Source of the DNA: Rhizobium tibeticum | Lineage (GTDB): Bacteria; Pseudomonadota; Alphaproteobacteria; Rhizobiales; Rhizobiaceae | Assembly (NCBI RefSeq): GCF_900110205.1 | Contig: NZ_FOCV01000004.1 | Location: forward strand, 62,001 to 126,000 | DNA: 64,000 nucleotides | Direction of reading: 5' to 3' | Part shown: positions 44,157 through 53,023 of the stretch, in pieces | Layout of the letters: every line of letters begins with the position of its first letter | Position numbering within the stretch: the stretch's first letter is position 1 | Notes under the pieces: model-generated | Seen by the model: only the letters and a program-made list of their open reading frames with translations | Database searches by the model: none | Told to the model about the DNA's origin: nothing | Program-made: the position numbers and the translations under genes

Positions 44157-45662
44157 CTAGCTTGGCTCGCGTGGATAGATCCATGCGTAGCTGAAGAGAC
44201 GCTGGTCTTCCGCTCGCCCGCGAACATACCCGACACTCATGTGTTTCACCGCCACGGCAGGGTATTGCGGGCCGAGATTTTTCTGTACCCATGCAGCCAA
44301 ATCCGGCTGCAAAGCCGAAGCCTCTTGGGAGGTAAGCCAAACGGCCAAGATTGGCTTCTCTGCGCTCCACTCGTAGTCGACCTCCAGATTGCCGAAAAAC
44401 GTGCATAGTGTCGGAACCTCGGGCAGTTGTAGATGCATGTTGCCGGACGCGACCCAGCCATCGGTTAACACGAGCCCTGGGCGCTTGCCTTCCTCGGCAA
44501 GAATCTTGCTGACGAACTCCTCGTAAGGCGCATTATAGGCCTCTGGTCGGCCAAAAAGCGTCGGCACGTTCGCGCGTACGAAGACCAGCGACGGCGCAAC
44601 GATCATCACGGCAAGCGGCACGACAAAGAAGCGCTTCGCGAAATCCTCGGCTCGAATCCCACGCGCCTGCATCTTCAGGCAAAATGCGATCGGCATCAGG
44701 AACAGGAAGGGTAGCACCCATCGGTCGCGCATGGATGTTATGCCGATGGCGAAAACCAGCAGCAGAACCTGCAGACCAATCGCCAGGAATATCGTGTCGA
44801 AAAAGTGAGCCCAGACGGTTGTCGGCCTCAGATTGCGGAGAAACTTCTTGCCGAATATGATCGCATAAACTGCGACGAGAGGCGCGATGATCACGAGGAT
44901 CTGCCCGAAGAATTCGGTCGGCCCCTTGATCAGTTTCGCGAATGCGCCGCTTGGCGCTTCTTGCGCCATTGTATTTAACGTGCGGGTTGCCGCTAGGCTG
45001 ACATTGTCGAGTAGCCAAAGGCCATGCGGTAGAAAGATCACGACCGCAATGGCCAATGACATCAGGAAGCGTCGGTCGAGCAACCGCTTCAGGCCCTCCG
45101 GATGCAGGAGCACCGCAATAAGTGCCCCAGACGCGACGAGGCTGAAATTGTACTTCGACAGCATGCCGAGGCCGAGCGTCGCGCCGATCATCACGTAGGA
45201 GAACAGCGAAGGCGCCTTCAGCGTCTTGATGATGCTGTAGATAAACAGGTTGATCATCAGCATCTGGGCGACCGTATGGGTCAGGTCCCTTTGTGCTTGC
45301 CAGAAAACCTGTGGAATCGTGAACAGCGATAGCGTCGCGATGGCAGCAAACAACCGGTCATCGAGTACAAGTTTTGCGAGCTTGTAGTAGCTCAGGAAAA
45401 GAAGAAAAAGGACCAGATTCTTGGCTGAGGCAATCGTTGCGATCGACAGTCCGAAGACGGACACGACCGTCGCCTGGAACCAGTTATAGAGCGGCGGCTG
45501 GGTGTCGTAGCCGGCCACAAGCCATTGCGAGAAGAACGCCTGCTGGGATTCATCCACCCGCAAACCGTTTGGCACGAGCAGGCGAACGACTATGGCGACG
45601 ACAAAATATGCCGCCAGCAGTAGGACAACGGTGTCCGGCTTGCGAGCCAGCAGATTACGCAT
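44157..45662 (-). CDS. ArnT/Rgt-like membrane glycosyltransferase
   Basis: A 501-residue polytopic protein from ATG 45662, which overlaps the preceding GT2 stop by 8 bp. N-terminal helix 1 (about 10-32) is followed by the catalytic periplasmic-loop motif RVDESQQAFFSQW and GYDTQPPLYNW, the DE...QPPLY pattern of polyprenyl-phosphate-dependent sugar transferases (GT39/GT83). About ten more helices follow, then a C-terminal soluble domain. It probably moves a sugar from a polyprenyl phosphate to lipid A, core or another envelope glycan. Confidence 0.8.
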   Translation of the reverse strand: MRNLLARKPDTVVLLLAAYFVVAIVVRLLVPNGLRVDESQQAFFSQWLVAGYDTQPPLYNWFQATVVSVFGLSIATIASAKNLVLFLLFLSYYKLAKLVLDDRLFAAIATLSLFTIPQVFWQAQRDLTHTVAQMLMINLFIYSIIKTLKAPSLFSYVMIGATLGLGMLSKYNFSLVASGALIAVLLHPEGLKRLLDRRFLMSLAIAVVIFLPHGLWLLDNVSLAATRTLNTMAQEAPSGAFAKLIKGPTEFFGQILVIIAPLVAVYAIIFGKKFLRNLRPTTVWAHFFDTIFLAIGLQVLLLVFAIGITSMRDRWVLPFLFLMPIAFCLKMQARGIRAEDFAKRFFVVPLAVMIVAPSLVFVRANVPTLFGRPEAYNAPYEEFVSKILAEEGKRPGLVLTDGWVASGNMHLQLPEVPTLCTFFGNLEVDYEWSAEKPILAVWLTSQEASALQPDLAAWVQKNLGPQYPAVAVKHMSVGYVRGRAEDQRLFSYAWIYPREPS

Positions 45663-46671
45663 TCTCACTTCCGTCGAAGACTTGGCGGACGATATAGTTC
45701 GGCGAGGTATCGTCACGGTAGTAGGTACGGGCGATCATCTCGGCGAGAATGCCGGTCGTGATCAGTTGGACCGAGGAAAGCATAAAGACGATGCCGACCA
45801 TCAGCATCGGGCGGGTGCCGATATCGTTGCCCAAGATGAACTTGTCGACGAACAGATACAACATGATCAGCGCGGAGATTGCACCAAGGCCAAGGCCGAG
45901 CGAGCCGAAAAAGTGGCCGGGCCGTGCCTTGTAGCGCATGAAGAACATGACCGAGAGCAGATCAAGGATGACACGGAAGGTGCGCGAGATGCCGTACTTC
46001 GACTGTCCGTGCTGACGGGCATGGTGGGTGACGACCATCTCGCCGATGCGCGAGCTCGGCACGACGCCGGCGACCCAGGCCGGGATGAAGCGGTGCATTT
46101 CGCCCATCAGCTTCACCTGCTTGATGATCGAGGCACGGTAGATTTTCAGGCTGCAGCCATAGTCGTGCAGCTTCACGCCGGTAATGCGCCCGATCAGGTA
46201 GTTGGCGCACCACGATGGGATCTTGCGCAGCAAGAGACCGTCCTGACGGTTCCTGCGCCAGCCCACCAGAAGATCGAGCTGGCGGCGCTCGAGTTCGCCA
46301 ACCATGGACGGAATATCTTTCGGGTCGTTCTGTAAGTCGCCGTCCATCGTGGCGATCAACCGCCCTGTCGCGGCGTCGATGCCTGCCTGCATCGCGGCGG
46401 TCTGGCCGAAGTTGCGCTGCAGTTCGACAATCTTCAGGACAAGTCCCTCACGGCCGATATGCTTGCGCGCATTTGCCAGCGTCGCGTCCGTGCTGCCATC
46501 GTCGATCAGGATAAGCTCCCATTGGTCGGGATAGCCTGCCATGGCCAAGCAGATACGATCGATAAGTGGGCCGACGCTCTCTTCCTCGTTGAAGACAGGC
46601 ACTACCAGCGACAATTCGACCGGCCGCATCGCTTCCACGAGGCCTTGACGCGAGTCCACCGTTGTCTGCAC
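45655..46671 (-). CDS. ArnC/RgtE-like polyprenyl-phosphate glycosyltransferase (GT2)
   Basis: A 338-residue GT2 protein from GTG 46671 with GGAGA about 10 bp upstream. The nucleotide-sugar domain begins LSLVVPVFNEEESVGPLIDR and has the metal-binding ATMDGDLQNDPKDI. Two C-terminal helices (about 240-262 and 275-298) are as in ArnC, GtrB and rhizobial RgtE. Such enzymes make polyprenyl-phosphate sugars that feed ArnT-like transferases. The next gene is exactly such a transferase, overlapping by 8 bp. The sugar, perhaps galacturonic acid, is a guess from rhizobial biology. Confidence 0.85.
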   Translation of the reverse strand: MQTTVDSRQGLVEAMRPVELSLVVPVFNEEESVGPLIDRICLAMAGYPDQWELILIDDGSTDATLANARKHIGREGLVLKIVELQRNFGQTAAMQAGIDAATGRLIATMDGDLQNDPKDIPSMVGELERRQLDLLVGWRRNRQDGLLLRKIPSWCANYLIGRITGVKLHDYGCSLKIYRASIIKQVKLMGEMHRFIPAWVAGVVPSSRIGEMVVTHHARQHGQSKYGISRTFRVILDLLSVMFFMRYKARPGHFFGSLGLGLGAISALIMLYLFVDKFILGNDIGTRPMLMVGIVFMLSSVQLITTGILAEMIARTYYRDDTSPNYIVRQVFDGSENA

Positions 46672-46737
46672 GTTTGATTTCTCCTACAAGGCGCACGGCC
46701 ACAGGCGGCTTTCGCCGCGATAGTCAGGACCTACTAT

Positions 46738-47700
46738 ATGAAGTTTCCGGTTGTTGCCAGCCGACAATCCTGGTTTATCCGCAATCGGATGACCCTGCTG
46801 ACGATCGTAATCGTGGCTGTTTATGCGCTTTTTATCCAGTGGTTCTGGGGCTGGCCGGTCATCCTCGGGCAATGGGCTGAAGTGGGTGCAATCCCGGTTA
46901 TTGGCGCCCTGATTTTGCTCACTAGCACCTACTTTCTCAGGACCTGGCGCATCTACGACTACTTTCCGCGCGAGACCGCCGGTCGCTTCAAGGTGCTCTT
47001 CCGCGTGACGCAGATCCATAACCTCCTGAACATCATGCTGCCGTTTCGAACCGGGGAGACCAGCTTTCCGGTCTTGATGCGTACCGAGTTCGGTATCCCG
47101 CTGGCGCGCGGCACGTCTGCGCTCCTCGTTATGCGCCTGCTCGATCTACACGCCTTGCTGGCTGCCGCCGGTATTGGGTTTGCGATCGCGTCACAGGACA
47201 AGATCATCGCATGGGTTGTCTGGACGGCTTTCCTGTCACTGCCTGTGGTCGCTTTTGCGCTCAGGCAACCCTTGTTGCGGCTTGCCAGCAGGCTTCTACC
47301 GGCCAAGGCGCAGAAGCTTGTGGTCGAGATCAAGAGGGGACTCCCAGTTGATGCAGCAGCCTTCACGCGCGCCTGGGCGATGACGGTCATCAACTGGCTC
47401 GTCAAGGTTCTCGTGCTCGCCTGGGCGCTCAACCTCATGGGTGTTTTGCCGATGGCTGCAAGCTTCGGCGGGGCGCTTGGCGGCGAACTCTCCTCGGTGC
47501 TTCCGGTGCATGCGCCGGGTGGCGTGGGTACTTATCCGGCCGGCATAGCCGCCGGTGCCATGGCTCTTGGCGCATCGAGCGAAAAGACGGCCCTCGCTGC
47601 CTTGGCACAGGCAAGCATCAATGCGCACCTGCTGATCATCGTTTCGGCCCTGACAGGCACGGCAATCTCACTGCCGCTCGGCCGCCGTCGAAAGCTCTGA
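46738..47700 (+). CDS. LPG_synthase_TM (PF03706) membrane protein, possible flippase
   Basis: A 320-residue protein with eight or so helices and the PF03706 pattern: LFRVTQIHNLLNIMLPFRTGE and, in the second half, the Gly/Pro-rich LSSVLPVHAPGGVGTYPAG. Relatives include the membrane part of lysyl-phosphatidylglycerol synthase and AglD-type proteins proposed to flip lipid-linked sugars. It is divergent from the GT2 and GT39 genes 66 bp away, which suggests a role in the same envelope modification. Its 3' end overlaps the ECF gene by 33 bp. Confidence 0.75.
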   Translation: MKFPVVASRQSWFIRNRMTLLTIVIVAVYALFIQWFWGWPVILGQWAEVGAIPVIGALILLTSTYFLRTWRIYDYFPRETAGRFKVLFRVTQIHNLLNIMLPFRTGETSFPVLMRTEFGIPLARGTSALLVMRLLDLHALLAAAGIGFAIASQDKIIAWVVWTAFLSLPVVAFALRQPLLRLASRLLPAKAQKLVVEIKRGLPVDAAAFTRAWAMTVINWLVKVLVLAWALNLMGVLPMAASFGGALGGELSSVLPVHAPGGVGTYPAGIAAGAMALGASSEKTALAALAQASINAHLLIIVSALTGTAISLPLGRRRKL

Positions 47701-48912
47701 GATTCGTTTGCTCAGAAATGCTCGCTCCGGCGCCTGCTGGCACAGCCGCAAGGCTGCCTCGTAGGCCGCAATCGCATCTGCCTTCCGCCCCAGCTGCCGC
47801 AGAAAATCGGCACGGGCGGAATGCGCAAGATGGTAGCTCTCCAGTTCTCCCGTCTGCAGGATCGCGTCTACGAGTTGCAATCCCGTTTCTGCTCCCTCCA
47901 CCATCGCCACTGCGACTGCTCTATTAAGCTCGGCAATCGGCGACGACTGCGCGGAAAGCAAGAGATCGTAGTAACCGACGATGCGCCGCCAGTCCGTTTC
48001 CACAGGCGTCTCAGCCCGCGCATGCTCCGCGGCGATGGCTGCCTGTAGCGTGTAGACACCAACCTCACCATTTCGCATGGCGCCGTCGAGGCGTTGAAGG
48101 CCTTCGCTAATCTTTTCACGATCCCAAAGCCTGCGATCCTGATCGGCAAGGAGAATGAGACCTCCCTCCGAGCTTCGCCTGGCGACGCGACGCGAGTCCT
48201 GCAGAAGTAGCAGGGCAAGCAGTCCCGAGACGTCAGGATGCGGCAGGAGACGCGCGAGCAGCCGTGTGAGCCGGATCGCTTCCGAGGTCAGATCCGTGCG
48301 GATCACCTCGTTGCCGGAAGAGGCGGAATAGCCCTCGTTGAAGACCAGGTAGATGACATGCAGCACCCGGTCGAGCCGCTCGGGCAATTCGTCGCGCTCA
48401 GGGACCTCATAGGGAACGTTCGCCGTGCGGATCTTGTTCTTCGCACGCACGATACGTTGCGCCACAGTCGGAGCAGGGACAAGAAACGCGTGAGCGATCT
48501 CCTCCGTCGTAAGCCCGCATATCTCGCGGAGCGCCATCGCCATCTGCGCATCAGCCGGTATGACCGGATGGCAGCATGTGAAGATCAGCCGGAGCATGTC
48601 GTCTTCAATCAAGTCCACGTCGCCGATCTCCGTTTCGTCGAAAGAGCCGTACAGACTTTCCTCGATGTCCTTCACCGACATATCGAACCGCGACCGGCGT
48701 CTGATGTGATCGATCGCACGAAATCGTCCGGCGGACACGAGCCAGCCGAAGGGATTGGCCGGAACGCCATCGCGTGGCCATGTCCGCGCGGCGGCGGCAA
48801 ACGCGTCATGCAAGGCCTCTTCGGCCCTGTCGAAGTCGCCGAGGAGGCGGATGAGCGTCGCAAGCACCCGGCGAGACTGCGATCGGTAGATATCCTCGAT
48901 CAGGCGTTCCAA
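47668..48912 (-). CDS. ECF42-type RNA polymerase sigma factor with C-terminal TPR extension
   Basis: A 414-residue protein from TTG 48912 with GGAG 7 bp upstream. Sigma regions 2 (about 12-75, ALHDAFAAAARTWPRDG and FRAIDHIRRRSRFD) and 4 (about 125-175, LREICGLTTEEIAHAFLVP) are followed by a long helical TPR-like extension (about 190-410, RADFLRQLGRKADAIAAYEAAL), diagnostic of group ECF42. This group is usually linked with DGPF/YCII proteins, and three such genes lie directly upstream on the same strand. No anti-sigma gene is present; the extension is thought to substitute. Confidence 0.9.
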   Translation of the reverse strand: MERLIEDIYRSQSRRVLATLIRLLGDFDRAEEALHDAFAAAARTWPRDGVPANPFGWLVSAGRFRAIDHIRRRSRFDMSVKDIEESLYGSFDETEIGDVDLIEDDMLRLIFTCCHPVIPADAQMAMALREICGLTTEEIAHAFLVPAPTVAQRIVRAKNKIRTANVPYEVPERDELPERLDRVLHVIYLVFNEGYSASSGNEVIRTDLTSEAIRLTRLLARLLPHPDVSGLLALLLLQDSRRVARRSSEGGLILLADQDRRLWDREKISEGLQRLDGAMRNGEVGVYTLQAAIAAEHARAETPVETDWRRIVGYYDLLLSAQSSPIAELNRAVAVAMVEGAETGLQLVDAILQTGELESYHLAHSARADFLRQLGRKADAIAAYEAALRLCQQAPERAFLSKRISELSTAAERQ

Positions 48913-48915
48913 AAT

Positions 48916-49275
48916 TCACTCCGGTCGTGTCAATATCCGCACCGGGCGGACCTCCACCGCGCCAATTTTGGCGCACGGAATTCCAGCAGCGATTGCCTTC
49001 GCCTCATCCATGTCGGAGGCATCGATAACATACACGCCGGCCAGATGCTCCTTCGTCTCGACATAGGGGCCGTCCGTCATGCTGAGCTCATTGTTGCGCA
49101 CTCGCAGGACGACAGCCTTATCAGGCGTCTCGAGAGCGTCGGCATGGATCAGCGTGCGACGATCGCGCAACTCTTCGTCGAAGCTGAAATGAGCGCGAAC
49201 GACGGCCTCGGTTTCGGCCGCGGTCTGTCGACCGTCAACGTCGGCCGAATTGTAGATCAAGCAAACATAGCGCAT
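48916..49275 (-). CDS. DGPF/YCII-family protein 3 (next to ECF42)
   Basis: A 119-residue alpha-beta protein of the YCII/DGPF family. It begins MRYVCLIYNSA and carries MTDGPYVETKEHLAGVYVID, a DGPY variant of the DGPF motif. It is closest to the ECF gene, 3 bp upstream of its TTG start, and 4 bp downstream of the second copy, so all four genes appear to be one transcription unit. Biochemical function is unknown; ECF42 partners are proposed to act in stress or secondary metabolism. Confidence 0.85.
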   Translation of the reverse strand: MRYVCLIYNSADVDGRQTAAETEAVVRAHFSFDEELRDRRTLIHADALETPDKAVVLRVRNNELSMTDGPYVETKEHLAGVYVIDASDMDEAKAIAAGIPCAKIGAVEVRPVRILTRPE

Positions 49276-49279
49276 CGCA

Positions 49280-49639
49280 TTATCTCCCGTCTTTGATGGA
49301 ATAGGCCGGGCGTATTTCGATGGAGGCGTACTTCAGTATGGGGAATGTCGAGACAACCGCCTTGGCTTTTTCCATGTCGGCGGCTTCGATCAGCACGAAG
49401 CCACCGAGATGTTCCTTGATCTCGGCGAAGGGACCGTCGGTTGCCGTGGTGATGCCCTGCCTCAGGCGCAGGGTTACCGCCGCCTCGGGCGCTTGCAGCG
49501 CAAGCGCGGCCTGCAGGACGCCGCGCTCCCGCCAATGATCGTCGCTTGCGATGCACTCTTGCGTCAGCACATCCCACTCTTCCTGCGGTACGAGCTTGCT
49601 CTTCTCGGTGTCGAACCAGATCTGGCAGAGATACTTCAT
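49280..49639 (-). CDS. DGPF/YCII-family protein 2
   Basis: A 119-residue protein from ATG 49639 (MKYLCQIWFDTEK). The signature is TDGPFAEIKEHLGGFVLIEA near residue 65. A longer frame to 49798 runs into the preceding gene and is rejected because the ATG matches the start of its paralogue. It is the middle of three tandem paralogues and shares more of its N-terminus and DGPF loop with copy 1 than with copy 3. Confidence 0.85.
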   Translation of the reverse strand: MKYLCQIWFDTEKSKLVPQEEWDVLTQECIASDDHWRERGVLQAALALQAPEAAVTLRLRQGITTATDGPFAEIKEHLGGFVLIEAADMEKAKAVVSTFPILKYASIEIRPAYSIKDGR

Positions 49640-49649
49640 GACGTCTCTC

Positions 49650-50009
49650 TCAATTGTGGACCGGAATATCGTAGATCGGCCGGACTTCGATCGATCCCAG
49701 CTTCGCGAGCGGGATGCCGGCCGCAACGCGAATGGCATCGTTGAGATCTTTCGCGTCGATGAGAATGAAGCCGCCGAGTTGCTCCTTTGTTTCCGCAAAA
49801 GGGCCGTCCGTCACCGACATTTCATCGTTGCGAACGCGGACGGTCACGGCATTCTTCGGCGATTGCAGCGCGTGCGCGGTGACCATGTGGCCGCTAGCGA
49901 TCAGATCATCATCGTAGCCGAGGGACGCCCTGTCGAGGCTCCCTTTCTCCTCATCGGTCATCGCTTCAAGCGTCGCAGGCTCGAACCAGACCTGGCAGAG
50001 ATATTTCAT
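49650..50009 (-). CDS. DGPF/YCII-family protein 1 (first gene of the ECF42 operon)
   Basis: A 119-residue paralogue starting MKYLCQVWFEPAT with the motif VTDGPFAETKEQLGGFILID. All three copies have the same length, supporting local duplication. As the first gene it should carry the operon promoter in the 147 bp upstream (50010-50156), where I see no consensus I can name; ECF42 promoters may be autoregulated. Confidence 0.85.
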   Translation of the reverse strand: MKYLCQVWFEPATLEAMTDEEKGSLDRASLGYDDDLIASGHMVTAHALQSPKNAVTVRVRNDEMSVTDGPFAETKEQLGGFILIDAKDLNDAIRVAAGIPLAKLGSIEVRPIYDIPVHN

Positions 50010-50156
50010 CGTTCGCTCTCCCTGGTGCCAATAATCATTGGACGATCAGCCTAGGGCGATTTCGACAGGATGCGAGAAAATCTTTTTGCGGAAGTTTGCG
50101 TCGAAACGAGCAGGCTGGCTTCGACCAAGTGTCGTCAACAACATGGAGTGACGACG

Positions 50157-50381
50157 ATGAGTCTTTTCGAGATTGTGCTGGCGAACTGCATCCGGGCAAG
50201 AAGCCAACAGGACAAGCAGCCTCATCGGGTCGATACGGACCTGCCAACGACGCGGGCCATGATCACCAGGCTCGCTGCGGTCGCTGCCCTTTTTGCGATC
50301 TCTATCCTAGCGCTGGATACGGCCGGCGAGCGTTATGAGCGTCAGCTCGCCACCAACGCGGTTGCCGCCACACGACAGTAA
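50157..50381 (+). CDS. Small single-pass membrane protein
   Basis: A 74-residue frame from ATG 50157 with GGAG about 8 bp upstream. One hydrophobic segment (about 36-50, LAAVAALFAISILAL) follows a polar N-terminus that includes the DUF1127-like start MSLFEIVLANCIRAR. No family is certain. It is divergent from the DGPF/ECF42 unit and ends just before the amn terminator. Confidence 0.5.
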   Translation: MSLFEIVLANCIRARSQQDKQPHRVDTDLPTTRAMITRLAAVAALFAISILALDTAGERYERQLATNAVAATRQ

Positions 50382-50383
50382 GG

Positions 50384-50408
50384 AAAACGGCCTATTGAAA
50401 GGCCGTTT
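50384..50408 (-). terminator. Terminator of amn overlapping its stop codon
   Basis: An 8-bp stem AAACGGCC/GGCCGTTT (50385-50392 with 50401-50408) with an 8-nt loop includes the last amn codons and its TAG. On the minus strand it is followed by TCCTT after the TTT of the stem. It may also act for the convergent small gene. Confidence 0.65.
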
Positions 50409-51888
50409 CGAAGAAGCTCCTGAGCTTGCGTGAATGCAGCGTTTCCGGCGGCATTGCCGCGAGCTTCTGGATCGCACGGATGCCGATCTGCAGGTGCTGG
50501 TTGACCTGCGTCCTGTAGAATGCAGTCGCCATGCCCGGCAGCTTCAATTCGCCATGCAGCGGTTTGTCCGATACGCAGAGCAAAGTGCCGTAGGGTACGC
50601 GGAAGCGGAAGCCGTTCGCTGCAATCGTCGCCGACTCCATGTCGAGCGCAATGGCGCGTGCCTGGGACAGGCGTCGGACCGGGCCGCGCTGGTCGCGCAA
50701 CTCCCAATTCCGGTTGTCGATCGTGCCGACCGTGCCGGTGCGCATGATTCGCTTCAATTCGAAGCCTTCATAACCGGTGACCTCGGCGACCGCACCCTCC
50801 AGCGCTACCTGCACTTCCGCAAGCGCCGGAATCGGCACCCAGACGGGCAGATCGTCGTCCAGGACATGGTCTTCGCGCATATAGGCGTGTGCCAGGACAT
50901 AATCGCCCAAGCGCTGGCTGTTGCGCAGACCAGCGCAATGGCCGAGCATCAGCCAGGCATGCGGACGAAGCACGGCCACGTGGTCGGTGATCGTCTTGGC
51001 GTTGGACGGGCCGACGCCGATGTTGATCATGGTGATGCCGGCATGCCCCTTCTTTTTCAGGTGGTAGGCAGGCATTTGCGGCAGGCGTGCAAGCGTAACG
51101 TCGGTCTCGGGCTGACTGGAGCCGGCATGCGTGATGATGTTGCCAGGCTCGACGAAGGCAGTATAGCCATCGCCCCCTTCTGCCATCAGCTTGCGTGCCC
51201 AGAGGCAGAATTCGTCGATGTAGAACTGGTAGTTCGTAAACAGCACGAAATTCTGGAAGTGCTGCGCGCCGGTTGCCGTGTAGTGCGCAAGACGGGCGAA
51301 CGAATAGTCGATGCGCTGGGCCGTAAAGGCCGCAAGCGGCGAAGGTTCACCCGGCGGCGGGATGTATTCGCCGTTGGCGATTTCGTCGTCCGTCGTATTC
51401 AGGTCCGGCGTGTCGAAGAGATCGCGCATCGGAATGTCCAGGAAGGCTGCGGCTGATGCCTCGACATGCGCGCCCTCTCCGAAAGCAAAATGCAACGGAA
51501 TAGGCGTCGTCGATTCAGAGACGACGACCGGCACGTCATGATTTTTCATCAGCAGGCCAAGCTGCTGCTTCAGATAGTGCCGGAAAAGCTGCGGCCGCGT
51601 GATCGTCGTCGTGTAGACGCCGGGAGCGGTAACATGGCCGTAGGACAGGCGGGTATCGATGTGGCCGTAACTCGTCGTCTCGATGCTCACCTGCGGATAG
51701 AAGGCGCGATAGCGCGATGTGATCGGCGCGCCCTTGGCGAGCCTGGCGAAGCTCTCAATCAGGAAGGTGGTGTTGCGCTCGTAAAGTTCCGTCAGCACGT
51801 CGACAGCCTTGACCGGATCGTCAAAGGTTTGCGGAACGAAGGGTGACGGGGACGAAATGTCGAGGGGGGAAGAGATTCGTTTGCTCAT
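50392..51888 (-). CDS. amn: AMP nucleosidase
   Basis: A 498-residue protein. The N-terminal domain (about 20-180) is specific to AMP nucleosidase, and the C-terminal half is a nucleoside-phosphorylase fold with GITMINIGVGPSNAKTITDH, LMLGHCAGLRNSQRLGDYVL and the ALDMESATIAANGFRFRVPYG active-site segment (Asp/Glu). It splits AMP to adenine and ribose 5-phosphate, helping balance adenylate pools. Length is normal. It ends with a hairpin that spans the stop. Confidence 0.93.
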   Translation of the reverse strand: MSKRISSPLDISSPSPFVPQTFDDPVKAVDVLTELYERNTTFLIESFARLAKGAPITSRYRAFYPQVSIETTSYGHIDTRLSYGHVTAPGVYTTTITRPQLFRHYLKQQLGLLMKNHDVPVVVSESTTPIPLHFAFGEGAHVEASAAAFLDIPMRDLFDTPDLNTTDDEIANGEYIPPPGEPSPLAAFTAQRIDYSFARLAHYTATGAQHFQNFVLFTNYQFYIDEFCLWARKLMAEGGDGYTAFVEPGNIITHAGSSQPETDVTLARLPQMPAYHLKKKGHAGITMINIGVGPSNAKTITDHVAVLRPHAWLMLGHCAGLRNSQRLGDYVLAHAYMREDHVLDDDLPVWVPIPALAEVQVALEGAVAEVTGYEGFELKRIMRTGTVGTIDNRNWELRDQRGPVRRLSQARAIALDMESATIAANGFRFRVPYGTLLCVSDKPLHGELKLPGMATAFYRTQVNQHLQIGIRAIQKLAAMPPETLHSRKLRSFFETAFQ

Positions 51889-51952
51889 GCGCCATTATAG
51901 AGTGTTGTTTTTAACAAGCAAACGACGCGTCGGAGGGGATTGCACCGATTTG

Positions 51953-51976
51953 GGCGCGGCGATGTGCCGCCGCGCC
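51953..51976 (-). terminator. Hairpin downstream of a small exported-protein gene
   Basis: An 8-bp perfect stem GGCGCGGC/GCCGCGCC (51953-51960 with 51969-51976) lies between the small gene stop and the amn start. The minus strand continues CAAAT, so terminator strength is modest; partial read-through into amn is possible. Confidence 0.45.
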
Positions 51977-51982
51977 GATGGA

Positions 51983-52159
51983 CTAGCGGCTTGTCCTGCA
52001 GAATGGGCTGGTGGCGTCGAAGCAGGTGTAGTTGGCTCCGAAATGAGACTGCGCACCGCCGCCCGCATTGCGGCTGACAACTGCCGAGAAGCTGACGGCG
52101 AAGAGCGCCGCAAACAGTGTGATGATGGTGAAGCGTCTTGCCAAAATGAGCATATCCAT
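51983..52159 (-). CDS. Small exported or membrane-anchored protein
   Basis: A 58-residue protein from ATG 52159 with a GGGGCAGAG upstream on the minus strand. Residues about 9-27 are hydrophobic (FTIITLFAALFAVSFSAVV) after basic residues, a signal peptide or anchor. The remaining 30 residues have two cysteines (NYTCFDATSPFC). Family is not recognised. The frame extends upstream to 52231 but the extra part is not signal-like. It lies upstream of amn on the same strand. Confidence 0.5.
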   Translation of the reverse strand: MDMLILARRFTIITLFAALFAVSFSAVVSRNAGGGAQSHFGANYTCFDATSPFCRTSR

Positions 52160-52314
52160 GACTCTGCCCCGGTATCGCCTTAGCGTTGAGACAGTTTTGC
52201 CACGTTGTGGCTGAACCGGTGCTGAGATCACGGTTCATCAGGCGTTCAGGAAGCCGGGCAGCTTGAAGCGCGGCGGGCGCTGCTTATCTCTTTAGTCCCG
52301 CAAAGGAGATTTTC

Positions 52315-53013
52315 ATGACGGCACCGATTGAGCTTTATTATTGGCCGACGCCAAATGGCTGGAAGATCAGCATCATGCTCGAGGAACTCGGCGTTCCCTA
52401 CGAGGTCAAGTACATCAATATCGGCCGGGGCGAGCAATTCGCGCCGGAATTCCTGAAGATCGCCCCCAACAACCGCATGCCCGCGATCATCGATCCGGAT
52501 GGTCCTGGCCGTGAACCGATCTCCGTGTTCGAGTCGGGCGCCATCCTGCAGTATCTCGGCCGCAAATTTGGGAAGTTCTATTCTGCGGACGAGCGCACAC
52601 GCGTCCAGATCGAGGAGTGGCTTTTCTGGCAGGTGGGCGGATTGGGCCCGATGGCGGGTCAGGCGCATCACTTCCGCGGTTATGCGCCGGAGAAGATCGA
52701 ATACGGCATCAGGCGCTATACCAATGAAGTAAACCGCCTGTACGGCGTGATGAACAAGCGGTTGGCAGAGCGCGATTATCTCGCCGGCGACTATTCGATC
52801 GCCGACATGGCCTGCATCGGCTGGGTCATTCCTTACGAGAAGCAGGGACAGGACCTCAACGAGTTTCCCAACCTCAAGCGCTGGTTCGAGACGATGATGG
52901 GGCGTCCGGCCGTGATCCGTGGCACGGCGATCGGCAAGGAAGAGCGCGAACGCAGCAACCTTGCCGAGGACAAGGAAGCACAGAAGATACTGTTCAATCA
53001 GCGCGCCCGCTGA
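52315..53013 (+). CDS. Glutathione S-transferase, YfcG/Ure2p-like disulfide oxidoreductase
   Basis: A 232-residue GST with AAAGGAG upstream of ATG 52315. The thioredoxin-like domain (about 5-88) has TPNGWKISIMLEELGVPYE, where the TPN segment binds the glutathione thiol in YfcG, and PNNRMPAIID and ESGAILQYL for glutathione binding. The helical domain follows (about 95-205, RDYLAGDYSIADMACIGWV). YfcG-like enzymes reduce disulfides with two glutathiones. It is monocistronic, with a hairpin shared with the convergent DUF2147 gene. Confidence 0.88.
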   Translation: MTAPIELYYWPTPNGWKISIMLEELGVPYEVKYINIGRGEQFAPEFLKIAPNNRMPAIIDPDGPGREPISVFESGAILQYLGRKFGKFYSADERTRVQIEEWLFWQVGGLGPMAGQAHHFRGYAPEKIEYGIRRYTNEVNRLYGVMNKRLAERDYLAGDYSIADMACIGWVIPYEKQGQDLNEFPNLKRWFETMMGRPAVIRGTAIGKEERERSNLAEDKEAQKILFNQRAR

Positions 53014-53023
53014 CACCCAATGC

